Part shown: in pieces, positions 1-11,999 of the stretch | Numbering within the stretch: the stretch's first letter is position 1 | Layout: each line of letters begins with the position of its first letter | From: Symbiodinium natans | Taxonomy: Eukaryota; Sar; Dinophyceae; Suessiales; Symbiodiniaceae | Reading direction: 5' to 3' | NCBI GenBank assembly: GCA_905221605.1 | Contig: CAJNDS010000557.1 | Coordinates: forward strand, 1,092,902 to 1,151,078 | Length of the DNA stretch: 58,177 nt | The notes under the pieces: generated by a model | The model's database searches: none | Seen by the model: only the letters and a program-made list of their open reading frames with translations | Told to the model about the DNA's origin: nothing | Made by a program: the position numbers and the translations under genes

Positions 1-1663
1 CCAGAACCAAAAAAGGGCAGAGGCGGCAAAGGGCATACTGGGCTACCAAGACTAACAACCCCAACGGGCCCCAACGCTCACAAGGTCTGCTCGTACCCTA
101 TGCAACTTCTGTCTACCAGGACCTACGCTCCCAACCCTTCACAGGGAATCTCATGGGTGCACCTGCGTTGACGGGCCCCAACGCTGCCTTGACCGTGACC
201 CTTAGCGCACGGCTGGACGAACCCTTTTCAACAGGCTTTCTCATGCCACATGAAGGGCTCGCCACCGACAAGCTACGAGTTTGCCACCGAAGTCCCCTGG
301 ACCGCCTCGTTGAAGCAGTTGCACGTGCGGCTTCCTCTTCCGCCCTTTGCGCGTAAGCACGCGTTAAGCGCCTTCGAGAGTGTGAAGCTTCAAACTTTGC
401 CGCTCGACGACAGCCGAGCTCGAAAAGGTTGCTACTTTGAACGTTGCGGAGATTCTCAGCTTGAAAGTTTGCAACAGGACGAGTTTGAAAGTGTGACAAG
501 GCTTGAAAGCGGCCCGAGACGACCTGGAGTGCCATGACGCCAACACGAAATCAGAACGAGAAGCATCCGATGTGTTTGCCCTCACGCGTGCATGGTTGAT
601 CTTAACCTTTCAAACCTTCAACCCCCTTCGCGCTTCAATCTTTCGAGCTCCAAAATTGTGCAATCGTTGAAGCTCCAAGCTTTCGAACTCCAGGCCGTTT
701 GTCTTTTTCATTCTTCAAACTCTCAAGTCTGGGTGGGGGGAGAGGCCAAGTAACCACGGGCCACACATCTTCAAGTGCAAACCTCGAGGTAGAAGGGCGC
801 ATAGCTTGTGTGGAGTGAGGAGAATATGCACGGACCCTACCTGTGAGGCGATGGCTAGGGTGAAGACGGAGTTGTTGAAACAGCCGTCTTCGTCTTCTCG
901 GTCTAAGCAGGCAGGTGTTGTTGGGAAGGTCAAGCGCGTGCGTGCGTGCTTGTGTGTGCGTGGGCTCGCGCAAATGTCAGGCACAGAAACACCAGGCAAA
1001 GTGCGCAAACGTCCGCTTCTTAGACATTTGATGGGGTTTAAGTGCGGGAGGCATTGGGGTTGAGGGGCGGTGGATGCCAAGTTCGAGACCTGTGGCAACT
1101 ACTACAACTCGACGTCGAAGGGGACCCTCTTGTGCCGCAATTGCGTCATGGTCCCAGTGTTTCGTCGTTGTTTTTTTTGTGATGCGTTCTTGTTTCACGT
1201 TTACAGACGTTTTGGTCAGGGCAACGCCGGCAAGGCTGGCAGCGTGTGGGAAGGGGGGAAGGGGGGAAGCGGGGATGGGGGGGCAGCAGGTAAAGAAGCC
1301 GCGCAAGGAGGCAAAGAAGCAGCGGCCTGCGGAAGAGGTGTCGATTGGAGAGTGGGAGGGAGGAGCGGGCGGGTGGGCGTGGTCTCGTGGAGGCTTCCCA
1401 CATCGTCGTCTTCGTTGATGTGGGTCTGCGGCTTGGATGGGGTGGGGAGTGTTTTTGCGGCGCGAGTTCTGCATTTTTTCGTTCGTCAGGCAAAGGGAAC
1501 TCCAGGCACGTCATGGCGTCGCCGGAGCGCTTCAAGAAGTTGGCTCCTCGGGGTTCTGACAGAGCTTGTGTGGGCAGGGAGCGTTTTTCTCAGATTGAGG
1601 CTTTACGCAGCAGCACGCGAAGAAGAGGCAGGAATGAGGGAGTGTGGTAGAAAAGGGTAGCAA
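1..1663. other. Unassigned 5' flank, no supported gene
   Basis: No open frame here has a recognisable domain, and overlapping frames of similar length are open on both strands. The first 200 bases repeat the phrase GGGCCCCAACGCT twice (about 65 and 172). From about 360 to 700 the sequence is rich in variants of TTGAAAG and CTTCAAAC, a decayed low-complexity region. The stretch 1230-1350 is purine rich. Exons this short in a dinoflagellate gene could be missed, so absence of a call is not absence of a gene. Confidence 0.5.
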
Positions 1664-1806
<143 letters not shown>

Positions 1807-1926
1807 ATGAAGGTAGGAGATGATCTGCAAGAAGAGAGCTGATCAAGATCGAGAAGAGAGGAGAGAGAAGACGTGAGGAGAGAGACGAGAAGCGGCGGAG
1901 GATGGGTGATGACGAAGCCTAGAGGG

Positions 1927-1969
<43 letters not shown>

Positions 1970-2514
1970 CCCCAAATACTGCAAGCTGTTTCCACACTTA
2001 CCCCACGAAGGCGGGAGACGCGGGGCAGGCCTCAACACCCTCAACCAGTCCCAAGAACCTCCAATCTAGTGTAACCAGAAGACAGAGGCCGGAGCCCCAG
2101 CCCCAGTGTCGGCTACGATAGCGGCTGCCCACCACAACCACCCAGGAGATTAGCCCCTTCGTTTTATCCTAGTCTTCTTCCTCCACCCCACCAGCCCGGG
2201 CAAGCTGCGAAGTCTCACCATGCCCCACCGTCCTGAACAGCCCACAACCTGACTCCCTACAACTCGTATTGGGGCGGTCACTTCAGGGGATACCACACAT
2301 TCCTACTAACACACCGAGGGAGTCAATCTGTTGTGGAGGGACGAAGGGATAACTAAGCTGGACAGGGAACGAAAGGGAGCCGGGTCCTTTACCACTCACA
2401 TAGACCACGTTTTAGCATAATGGCCCCTGGCAGTTCCACAGCTTCAGTTCATCCTCCACTCTGTAACGCACGCCTTCGGGCGGCCCCCTTGAATAAAGGG
2501 GGTTAGGTGCGCAG

Positions 2515-2516
<2 letters not shown>
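1807..2516. other. Spacer between GA microsatellites
   Basis: Contains a second, shorter GA run at about 1928-1968, then C- and A-rich unique sequence. No exon recognised. Confidence 0.5.
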
Positions 2517-2613
<97 letters not shown>

Positions 2614-2712
2614 GAAAGCGAGAAAGCGAGAAAGAAACAGAGTGAGTCTTGAGGAAGCGCCGGCTGAGGACAAGAAGGACGACGAGGCGTGAGGAGTGAG
2701 AGAGAGGGAAAG

Positions 2713-2804
<92 letters not shown>

Positions 2805-2920
2805 AAGAAAGATAAGGAGGAAGTGTGTTTGCGAAGGCGAGCTTTGAGCCTTGGCCGACACAGGCTAGTGTGTGAGAGAGAGAGAGAGAGAGAAAGTGCG
2901 ACGGAGAGAGAGATAGAGAA
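2517..2920. repeat. Clustered (GA)n microsatellites
   Basis: GA runs at about 2517-2610, 2716-2795 and 2874-2893, separated by imperfect GAAA and GAGC variants. The clustering suggests one ancestral tract interrupted by mutation. All overlapping open frames are Arg/Glu or Ser/Leu artefacts. Confidence 0.95.
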
Positions 2921-3424
2921 AATAATGAATGGCATGTTGGTTTTGTTGCAGATTGACGTGCGCCGGGGTCCGCAGGCCAAGCCGTGCAAGTTTTAGAAAG
3001 GCATGAGAAAGGAGAGAGTGAGACAGAGTGGGAGAGTGAGACAGTGTCGTAGGGAATCCACATGTCTATCTTTTTCTTGCTGAGAGTGAAAGCGGAGAGA
3101 GAAATGGCATGAGAACCGGCGGCTGAGGCGAGTGGCGCTCGCGGCAAGAAGGCGAAAAACCCCCTTTAGGGGGGTGAGCGCCAAGACTCTTCCAAGACCA
3201 AAAGTCACGAAAGCTCGCGTAGCGAAGCTGGAGTTTTATCTGCTTTAGCAGCAGGGGGCCGACCACGGCCAGAAAACAGCGTATTATTGATACTATCTTA
3301 TTAGGGGGGGGGGTGCCGGGGGGGGGCTAAATGATATATCACACGAATTCCTTGTTTTTTTTGGGGGTGGGGGGGGGGGGGGTAAATTGATACATGACAC
3401 GAATTCCCTAGTTTTGGAGGGGGG
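2921..3424. other. Spacer with poly(G) runs
   Basis: Unique sequence to about 3300, then two G-rich runs (about 3303-3330 and 3362-3382) flanking related phrases around ACACGAATTCC, so this is an imperfect duplication of about 65 bp. No exon recognised. Confidence 0.5.
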
Positions 3425-3625
3425 GTGGTGCAGTGAGCTTCGGGACTGAGCTGGGGAGCTTGGGGGACTGTGTTTCGGGACAGAGTTGGGGAGCAGTGAG
3501 TTTCGGGACGGAGCTGGGGAGCTTGAGGGGTTTTTGTTGCGGGACAGAGGCGGGGAGCAGTGAGCTTCGGGATTGAGCTGGGGAGCTTGGGGATTCCTTG
3601 TTGCGGGACAGAGGTGCTGTCATTT
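3425..3625. repeat. Minisatellite, unit about 50-65 bp
   Basis: Recurrent units built on CGGGACAGAG, TGGGGAGCAGTGAG and CTGGGGAGCTTG, with about four degenerate copies. The reverse-strand Pro-rich open frame is the translation of this repeat. Confidence 0.85.
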
Positions 3626-3777
3626 TCGCCTTTCGAACTTTGAAAGGTCCAAAGCTGAAAACATTTACAGTCGGTACCCCAGCTCGGGTACAAACTCTCA
3701 ACCCCAAACCGCCTCAATAGAAAGGGGGGACTTTTGCATCCCTGCAGTGTGGTTGCGAGGCTGCTAGGCAGCTGGCA

Positions 3778-4320
3778 AAACATGCCGCCTAAGCCCTAAA
3801 CTCTGAACCCCAAACCCGAACCCTAAAACCGTAAACCCTAAACCCTAAACCCTAAACCCTAAACCGATGCGGACTCGCCCCAGCTGTGCAGGAAAGGGAA
3901 AAAACCCTAAACCCTCAAAAACAACCTGCTGCTTCAGAGAGTGCTTTTCAAAAAAGCCCTGAACCCTAAACCCTAAACCCTAAACCCTAAACCCTAAACC
4001 CTAAACCCTAAACCCTAAACCCTAAACCCTAAACCCTAAACCCTAAACCCTAAACCCTAAACCCTAAACCCTAAAACCCCCTAAACCCTAAACCCTAAAC
4101 CCTAAACCCTAAACGCTAAACCCTAAACCCTAAACCCTAAACCCTAAACCCTAAACCCTAAACCCTAAACCCCACGCCCAGGAGCCCAAGAAGGCCTGAC
4201 ACCCAAACCCCCGAACATGCCAGCAAGCCCTCCTGAGGCCCTCCTAAAGCCTTTCCGTTTAGGGTTTAGGGTTTAGGGTTTAAGGTTTAGGGTTTAGGGT
4301 TTAGGGCTAAGCCCTAAAGG
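3778..4320. repeat. Interstitial telomere-like block
   Basis: Long CCCTAAA heptamer arrays (mainly 3836-3864 and 3959-4172), followed after an 80-bp spacer by a TTTAGGG array in the opposite orientation (4257-4310). The two arrays face each other, so the block is not a chromosome end. Confidence 0.95.
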
Positions 4321-4440
4321 ATCCGCCGGATGCCGTGCTTGCCGATGAGCAGCGGCGCCTTCTGGGCTTGATCGCGGCGACTCGGGCGGCCAATCTTTCT
4401 GGGGCGGAAGAGTTGGGGATGTCAGTTTTCGAGGGGTTTA
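4321..4440 (+). CDS. Candidate isolated exon, unknown protein
   Basis: After an AG|G boundary at 4319-4320 one forward frame stays open and reads like protein: DAVLADEQRRLLGLIAATRA, then ANLSGAEELGMSVFEG. It is Ala/Leu/Arg rich and likely helical. It sits between two telomere-like tracts, as the channel exons do. I do not recognise the family and cannot place it in gene A. It may be an N-terminal exon of gene A, part of another gene, or chance. Confidence 0.3.
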
Positions 4441-4447
4441 GGCGGGT

Positions 4448-4512
4448 TGGGTTTAGGGTTTAGGGTTTAGGGTTTAGGGTTTAGGGTTTAGGGTTTATAG
4501 GGTTTAGGGTTC
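4448..4512. repeat. Telomere-like TTTAGGG tract
   Basis: Tandem TTTAGGG heptamers with one disrupted unit, interstitial. Confidence 0.95.
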
Positions 4513-5424
4513 TGTGTCTTGCCTGGTTCGGAGAACGGCTGGGACACTTCCGGGCGGATACACAGAAGCCTGTTGCAAAAGGGTTCAGGGTTTGCATCTT
4601 ACACGGCTCCTATCTTCCTTTACGTCTGCTATGACGAGGCAGTGAGCATTTCTTTCTAGAAGGGTTAAAGTAGCTATCGTCCGTAACAACTTGTTGTGTA
4701 TCATGATGTCTTCTGTTCTGCCGACAGCACCGTTGCAGAATCGAGAGCGCACACTGCGCCCTGCCACACTCACACAAGTCGCTACAAAACGACTAGCTTG
4801 TAAGAGCGGCAACATCGCGCCGAACATGCCGGCAACAATTCTCGGAACCACAACAGCAGGTGTCGCAAGAGTGACAAACACGAAACCAGCATGCCAACAA
4901 GGAAGTATCCCTAAACCGTAAACCCTGGGAGCGGAAAAAAAGCCCAATACCCAAAACGCCACAGCTGAGCTTGCAAGGAGCAGCAGGCCGCCCTGGAGGA
5001 AGCCATCCAGGAGTTGGGATGTGCCCGAAACTCTCCACCCTTGGACCCCAAAACGCCCCAAAACACCCGAAACCCTTCTTCAGGGTTTAGGGTTTAGGGC
5101 TTAGGGTTGAGGGTTTAGGGTTTAGGATTTAGGTTTTCTTCTCTTGTTTTCAGGGGTTTGGGTGAGGCCTTTCCGGACTCCATGAGGCTGGCAACCGCGG
5201 GTCCTTCTGGGCCAGTTGCATCAGATGGCTTGTGCTGTTCGCATTGTCAGAAGAAGAAGAATAAGCACCATAAGTATATTAGCACACATAACCGTGACAA
5301 CGTAGTGCGAATAAACATAGTAACAATAGACGCCATAAGAAAAGATATGCATCACACCATGAGAGTAAGAATGCAAAGAATAATATTAATAGATAAAAAA
5401 CTAAATAAATAGATAAATAAATAA
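4513..5424. other. Unassigned sequence
   Basis: A reverse-strand frame of 158 codons is open at 4585-5061 and includes hydrophobic stretches, but no family is recognisable and forward frames are also open across it. A short TTTAGGG tract lies at about 5084-5135. From about 5250 the sequence turns AT rich. Confidence 0.4.
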
Positions 5425-5501
5425 ATGTATATATACATCTATGTATGTATATATATATATATTTCTAGACATACATATATATATATATACATGCATATGT
5501 A

Positions 5502-5532
<31 letters not shown>

Positions 5533-5577
5533 CTAGACATACATATATATATATATCTATGTATATGTATATATGTA
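5425..5577. repeat. (AT)n / TATG-rich microsatellite
   Basis: Alternating AT runs with repeated TTTCTAGACATACAT units (about 5460 and 5530). It runs directly into the assembly gap, which it probably caused. Confidence 0.95.
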
Positions 5578-5677
5578 NNNNNNNNNNNNNNNNNNNNNNN
5601 NNNNNNNNNNNNNNNNNNNNNNNNNNNNNNNNNNNNNNNNNNNNNNNNNNNNNNNNNNNNNNNNNNNNNNNNNNNNN
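5578..5677. other. Assembly gap of 100 N
   Basis: Exactly 100 N characters, the usual placeholder for a scaffold gap of unknown true size. Upstream exons of gene A could lie in the missing sequence. Confidence 0.99.
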
Positions 5678-6360
5678 ACCGTGCCTGGCTGGCTCGTCCG
5701 CAATATCGAACTCTTCTAGCACAGCATCCTCTGATGTCGCGATCTTGCTCCGCGGTCGGTAGCCCTCGATTCCACCGATTCACCTATTGAAGCCACCAAA
5801 ACCCTGTGCGACGAGAATCATGGTCCCTCCTGATTTATGAGCTGCGAGAGCAACACGTCGCAGCCAGAATTGAAGCAAACAGCACTTCAGAGATGAGCGC
5901 TGAGCAACAGCCAAGCCATTTGCGACACATGCGTGCTTTTGTGCGTTTCGTGTGGGGGGGTGTCGTGCCGAGCACAGGCTTTGTTTTAGTTCCGGGATTA
6001 AAGAAGGAGGCGTAGGCCTTGCACCCAGCATAGGGTTGAGGGTTCAAATCGGCCCTTTGAAAGATTCAAGTTTTGGGTTTTGGGGTTCAAGTTCAAGGGT
6101 TTCTCACGAAGGTAGAGGCCCAGAGCACGGTGGGCGGGCGGTTTTCCCACTTCAGTGCCGAGATGTTGGAAAGTGAAGGCCGCTTTGTCGGCTTTATGTG
6201 TATCCTAAACCCTAAACCCTAACCCTAGACCCTAGACCCTAGACCCTAGACCCTAAACCCTAAACCCTAAACCCTAAACCCTAAACCCTAAACCCTAAAC
6301 CCTAGGGATTCGGCCTTTAAATGGGTTTGTACATGACTGCGCCCATCTCCTGTCCCTGAG
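5678..6360. other. Spacer or upstream intron of gene A
   Basis: No exon recognised. A CCCTAAA tract with CCCTAGA variants lies at about 6206-6305. The last two bases are the AG acceptor of the first identified gene A exon. Confidence 0.6.
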
Positions 6361-6431
6361 GCAATGGATCTGGATGCGCTATGGCACTGCCTACCGCGCG
6401 CTCTATACCCTTTATGAAATCACTTTCGCAG
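6361..6431 (+). CDS. Gene A exon 1: pore helix
   Basis: Reads [20 protein letters not shown] then TFAG after one leading base. Acceptor AG at 6359-6360; donor GA at 6432-6433; ends in phase 1. The matching gene B exon extends further upstream without an intron. Confidence 0.88.
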
Positions 6432-9400
6432 GAGTCCAGAGCAGTCTTCCGAAAAAACTTAACCTTAAACTCCTTAAACCCTAAACCCTAAACTCTAAAG
6501 CCGAATTTGCTAAACCCTAAACCCTAAACTCTAGAGCCTGAAGCTTAACCCCTAAAGACTGAAAGCCCCTAAGGCTCGACTCCGACTTTGAACGAAGGCG
6601 CTTGGACGAGCTTCTCTCTTTGCTTAAAAGGGGACAGTCCCTTCCCCACGCTGCTCATGCCATTGAAAGGAATCGCGTAGGTATTGGCTTCGGGGATTCT
6701 GCCTCTCAAAGAATCATGGTCCCGGTGCAGCGGGTGTGGTCACAAAGTTTCTTCTGGTCACCAGGACTGCTGGACACAGTGCTAGGCGACAGACCCACCT
6801 TCAGATGGGGCAGCGACCTCTCTTCGAAGCAACGCAGGATCTCTTCCAAAATTTGGAATCCAAGCTCAGAGCATGCCAATCCCCAAGGAAGGTGGGGCTG
6901 CGCGCCAGCCTTAGCGACCGAACGGCTGAAAGCCTTGAACAAAGTCCCAGCCTCGTGGCATGGAAGCACAGAGTTCGTCCCTTGCACGGGGGCTACTTCC
7001 TGGACTAAAAGCGCCGGGCGCAGAAACTCTCCGGGATGAAGCTGGTATGCGTGACTCCAACAGGCCCTGGCAGCCCGGCAGAAACACCGGTCGAACATTT
7101 TCGGTTCTGACCAACCTGCGGAAGAGAATGTTCAGAGTTTTAGAGCCAAATACGCTCGGTATCTGCATTGGTCTGTGCCCTCTCCTCTCCTCTCCTATTT
7201 GTTGGGAGGACCTCCGAGCCTCGTTGAGTAAACTGCGCGGCAGGCTTGGACGGCTTTTCTCCTGAACTTCTTTGCCCCTTGCCGGACGAAGCCCTGGACC
7301 CTTTGGTTGTGCTCCTAGATGAGTGTGAGTCGGCGGGGCGGTGGCCGGAAAGTCTTATCCATTGGAAACTTGTCTTCATGCCGAAAGATGACTGCTCTTG
7401 CCCGAGACTTGACCAGGTCCGACCCATTGCCATTAGCAGTGCAGTCTATAGGGCGTGGGCAGGTTGCGTCTCTGCAATCTTGCAGAGCATTTGTGCACGC
7501 TCTTGCAGCCGTGGCAAGCTGGAGGGGTTAAAAGTGTCGACCCTGAGGTCTTGTTTTTGGCTACCAAGGTTGATTTTGGGCCAGGTTCACACCCCTATGT
7601 GGCGGCTTTGGATTATAGGAAGGTTCCCAAAATCGCAATGCCCATGAAGTGACTGTGCACGGCATCAGGTCTGAGTCTTTGCGATGCGGCTTTTCCTTGC
7701 AGGGCGAAGCGCCTGACAAATATGGAAGTATCCTTGCAGCTCCGCTGGAAGATTCAGTGGGAAACCTTGGAAGCTAAGGGCTATTGGCCGGAGGTTGCGT
7801 TGGAGCCTGTATCCTGGAGACAAAGCTCCAGCAAGGACAGGGTGAAATTCGCTCCGGAGCATGATTGTAGGTTGTGCCGCAAAAAGTATCTCCGAAACAT
7901 GCTTGTGCCCAGCGTTTGCCGTGCGTTCAAAGGGAAGCTTGTTTCCATGAAAAAGCGCAAGAGCACGTGGACACAGAGCCGTAAGGATGCAGGTCAGATG
8001 TTGACTGACAAGCGAAAACAGAGACTGAAAGGCCTTGATAAGCGTGAGGTGTGTGCAAGGATGAGAAAGGCCCGCGCTGACAAACTTAAGGCAGCCAGAC
8101 TGGCCGAGCTTAGGTTGCCAGACTGCGTCGCATCTTGACTTGTCCAGGCCTGTGCAGGGAGCTTTCCTGGGTGGGCCACTTTGCTTGTCATGGCAAAGGC
8201 CGCAGAGGTGTTCGGGTGGGTGCCTACGCTGAATTTCTTGAGAAACTTCACATGTACATGCAATGCCTGACTAGTGTCAACTGGATTGTTTGCCTTAAGA
8301 CGGTAACCAGAACCAGCTCCAAGGCCCCATACACGACCTGCTTTCGGGACATGGGGGTGCTTTGGGGGCTACGGCGCCTTACTGAGGCACATGTCAGGCT
8401 GGAAAGGTCATGTGAACCCGCAGCTTGTTGCCAAAATCAGGAAGACCAGTGTTCCACCTGATGAGCAGGAAGCTGCTGAGAATGGTCGCTGGGGGCTCGC
8501 TTTGTCCTTAGCTACCAAAAGGCTTGGTGCACTTGCGCGCTCGGCGCAGCAGTCCTTGGCAAAGTGGAAGCATCGTGCGCACGCAGTTTCAGGAGCTGCC
8601 GCTGGGGTTACAAGTGCCTGCCGTACTCCGCAGACTTTGCAGTCCAGTGATGGTCGGACCCTTGCTAATAGGCCTGCTATTGCATCGGCTCTTCGCGAAC
8701 ATTGGAAACATGTTTTCGGTGCGGACGCCCCAACTGCTTCCTTCGTTCAAAGCTTTCAAGCCCTGTCACTCTTCCTGATCTTGTCGCCTCCCTCAGAAAG
8801 ATGAAGGCGATGGTCGGTGGGCTCGATGGTTTCTTTCCCGAATGCCTCTGTTGCCTCCCTGAAGACGGGCTCTCTCAGCTGGTCCGCTTCCTCAACGATT
8901 GTGAAGCCTGTGGCTCTTGGCCCGAAAGCTTGGTTCAATGGAAGATGGTTTTTATCCCCAAAGGCACCCAGACGTGCCCTCCTTTGGATGAAGTCAGACC
9001 TCTCGCCGTCAGCAGCACCATTTACCGTGCTTGGGCAAGACTCAGTGCTCGTGCTGAGCGAGTGATAGGATCCCTTGTGGTTGCGTGGAAGTACTCCACA
9101 GAGCTTCCACTAAGGTCGACGGCTGGGTCTGTCAGTCATGCTGGGAGGCTTGGCCTCCGCGTCATCAGTCGCTTTCCGCCTACCTGCCCGCGGTCCTGGT
9201 CCTGGCACGATGTCCGGCTTTCACTGAGGTTCTCTCCTCGCCTAGTCTTCAGAAAAAATAACCCTAAACTCTAAAGCCTAAACCCTACAATCCAATGCTT
9301 ACAAGCTGCCGGCCTTTGCGTAAGGAGAATAAGAATGTGTACTCCTGCCACAAGGGTGCCCCAAGGTGTAAACATTAACTTAACAATTGCGTTAAGGGTT

Positions 9401-11916
9401 GGGGTAGGTTCAGGTGGAGATTTTTTTGGAGTAGTTGATATTGATTCATTGTGAATGTTTTGGTTCTTTTCGAGTTCCCATAGAATGCATGTCATAGTTT
9501 CTAAGACACCAAATGCCAATTGCTGTCTGGATCTTGCCAGTGTTATATTTTGGAAATCTCGTTTTCACTTTTACCCGGAAGCCCGAAATGGATCCGGCGA
9601 AGCCTCGAAGGAAACTGGCCCACTAACGTGCGACCTGTGCTGGAGAAGGTGAGCCATGCCTATGCATCTTGCCTCAGTCGCTTTTTGGTGCTGTGGGCTC
9701 TGTAGGCGCATTCGGAAGGAGCTGTCCAAGCCGTGGACCGCACTTAGGTCGGGTTTCTGGCCATGGAAGTTTCAGTTTGGCAATTCCATAGGGGCGCTTT
9801 GCGAGTAGCGCGCGAGGCTGTATCCAGCCATCTGTGCTGCTAGTTCGTTTTGTGGTATATGTGTGGTTTTATTGGCCGTTGACAAGGTTGTTGAATGGGC
9901 CTCACTTTTGACGGCGCAGTCCGGCGCACAGGAAAGTGCGCTCCAACATCTGCACAGCAGCGGAACAAGTTTTCTTGGGCAAGCCGTGCATACGTGCTTT
10001 TCGCACTTAGCGTGCATGGATGGCGCTGGCAGAGCAGTCCCTGGCATTGAGCAGAAAAATAGGTTTGTAATTGCAGATGAGGCTCACAAAAGTTGTTCGC
10101 TCTGAAGCTATGGATACCTGGGTCCCACTGTGATGAGATCAAGATTTAGACACTTCTCGTACCTACATTTTGACATGGTGTGTGGTTCAGAGATCACGCC
10201 CTCAGGTGATTTTCTTTCTCCTGTACGTGACGGTCATTGTGTTCGCTGTCATAAGAGCCTCTTGAAAGCAAGATGGGTTTAGGGTTTAGGGTTTAGGGTT
10301 TAGGGTTTAGGGTAAGTGGTTGAACCTGGAGCTTATTCTATTTTGAGCTTCGTGGGACGAATCCTTCCAAAGCAGGTGTGTTCCATTCCAGCCTGGGTGG
10401 CTTCCATTTGTGAACCCTGTGTACACTGCATTAGCTCCGAGTTCTTTTGGCGTCATTATGATTGCTTGTGCTTTCATAGATTCATAGACGTCTTTGTGCA
10501 TCTTCCTGGCAGTCGTTTTTTAAATCTGGTGCAAGGTTCTCATCCTCAGTTTCTCGAACATCTCTTCGAGGTAGGTTGGAGGTAGGGTTGAGATGAGAGT
10601 TGAGATGTCAACTGTAAGGCAAGTGGAATATCACCAAGGTGCTAGCGCCAGAACAGGCCACCCAATGCCAAACCCTAGACCCGTAAATGCTCCGGGTCCG
10701 TTGTGGCATCGTGTGGGGGCTCGTCGTGCTCGCTTTGCTCTTCGCCAGCACCACCACCACCACGACCCGTGCATGCGAAAGCTACGGCTAGTTGGCGCCA
10801 AGGTCATTACTGCGATCTTTTTGAAGGACACGCTCGATGCTGCCCACAACGATGCTGAGAATCTGATACTGGACAAGATGCGGAAGAAGGTGGGGGTCAA
10901 GGATGGGCTTAGTTAGGCCCAACGGAGGGGCTGCAAATCCCTGTTCGCTTGCAACCTTAAACAACCCTGAGCGGGCTTGTGTGTGGATGCAAGATAGCTG
11001 AAATTCCAGGGGTTCAGGGTTTAAGATTCCGGGTTTCGAGGCCTAAAGGCTAATCTGCGCCTTGTCCCGCAGTGCAATTGCAGCCACACGCTGGTACCTT
11101 CCCAGCAAACTTTTGCATCACCCTGTCCCCTAACTCCAGACCCTTGCCCTTTCAACTTTAAACCCTAAAGCGCTTCAGGTTTGGTTTAGACAGGTTTGGG
11201 TGTGTTCAGACTGGCTTCAAGCCGAGACCTTCAGAAGCCTTGCGTGGAGCGTGGGAGTCGAGACCACTTCAGGTTAGCGTACCCGGCCGTCACACAAGCC
11301 TGGCTGCACAAGGGGTTCAAGGGCTAGGTCCTGCCCGGCTCATAAGCTTGGCCACTCTTTTGTTCGTTCAGGGGTTTTGGCTCAGAAAGTTTGAGGTTAA
11401 ACCTCTGAGCCTTCAGAGGCCGAGTATGTTGGGAAGCTGGAAGCCGTGTTCCAAGCGATCGACAAGTCGGGAGACGGCATGATCTCCGAAGAGAGGCCCT
11501 CCATCAAACCATCTTCGGCGCATGGGCTGGGATGTTCCCCCCTGATACTAGCAGTCCTTCATAGGGATTCGAGTACCTCCTACAATAATCACCAGTAAGG
11601 GTTGTTAGTATAAGGGGGAGTATCCCAACACCTAGGGTCTACCTTAGCAACACCTTCAGCTCTCGAGTTCCCATTCCGGCACATGACTTGACCAGTCCTT
11701 AGACATCCTGAGGCTGAAGTTTTTGTGCGGATGAAGTTAGGGTCTGCATGGCTCAGGGTTGCCGGATTTGTGGCAGCCAGTTTGTCTAGGGCGCTATGCC
11801 GGTTGCTGCTTGCACCTTCAGCATTGCCTTTTAGCATTGCCTTTTTGGGTATAGTGATCGTCCTCGTCCTCGTAGCAGTAAGCAGTAAGCAGTAAGCAGT
11901 AAGCAGTAAGCAGTAC

Positions 11917-11999
<83 letters not shown>

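Larger units (their letters stand above)
6432..9610 (+). other. Gene A intron 1 with retroelement debris
   Basis: A GA-AG intron of about 3.2 kb. Near its start it has degenerate CCCTAAA units (about 6462-6560). Most of the rest is two decayed copies of one LINE-type element and an associated basic open frame, all on the same strand as the host gene. Confidence 0.75.

Noticed and set aside
4585-5061. 158-codon reverse frame with hydrophobic stretches
   Set aside because: No family, no start context, and overlapping forward frames; recorded only as unassigned.
11375-11385. TTTTGGCTCAG, similar to the end of the dinoflagellate spliced leader
   Set aside because: Only ten bases match and the site lies inside an intron just before exon 5, so chance is likelier than a relic leader.
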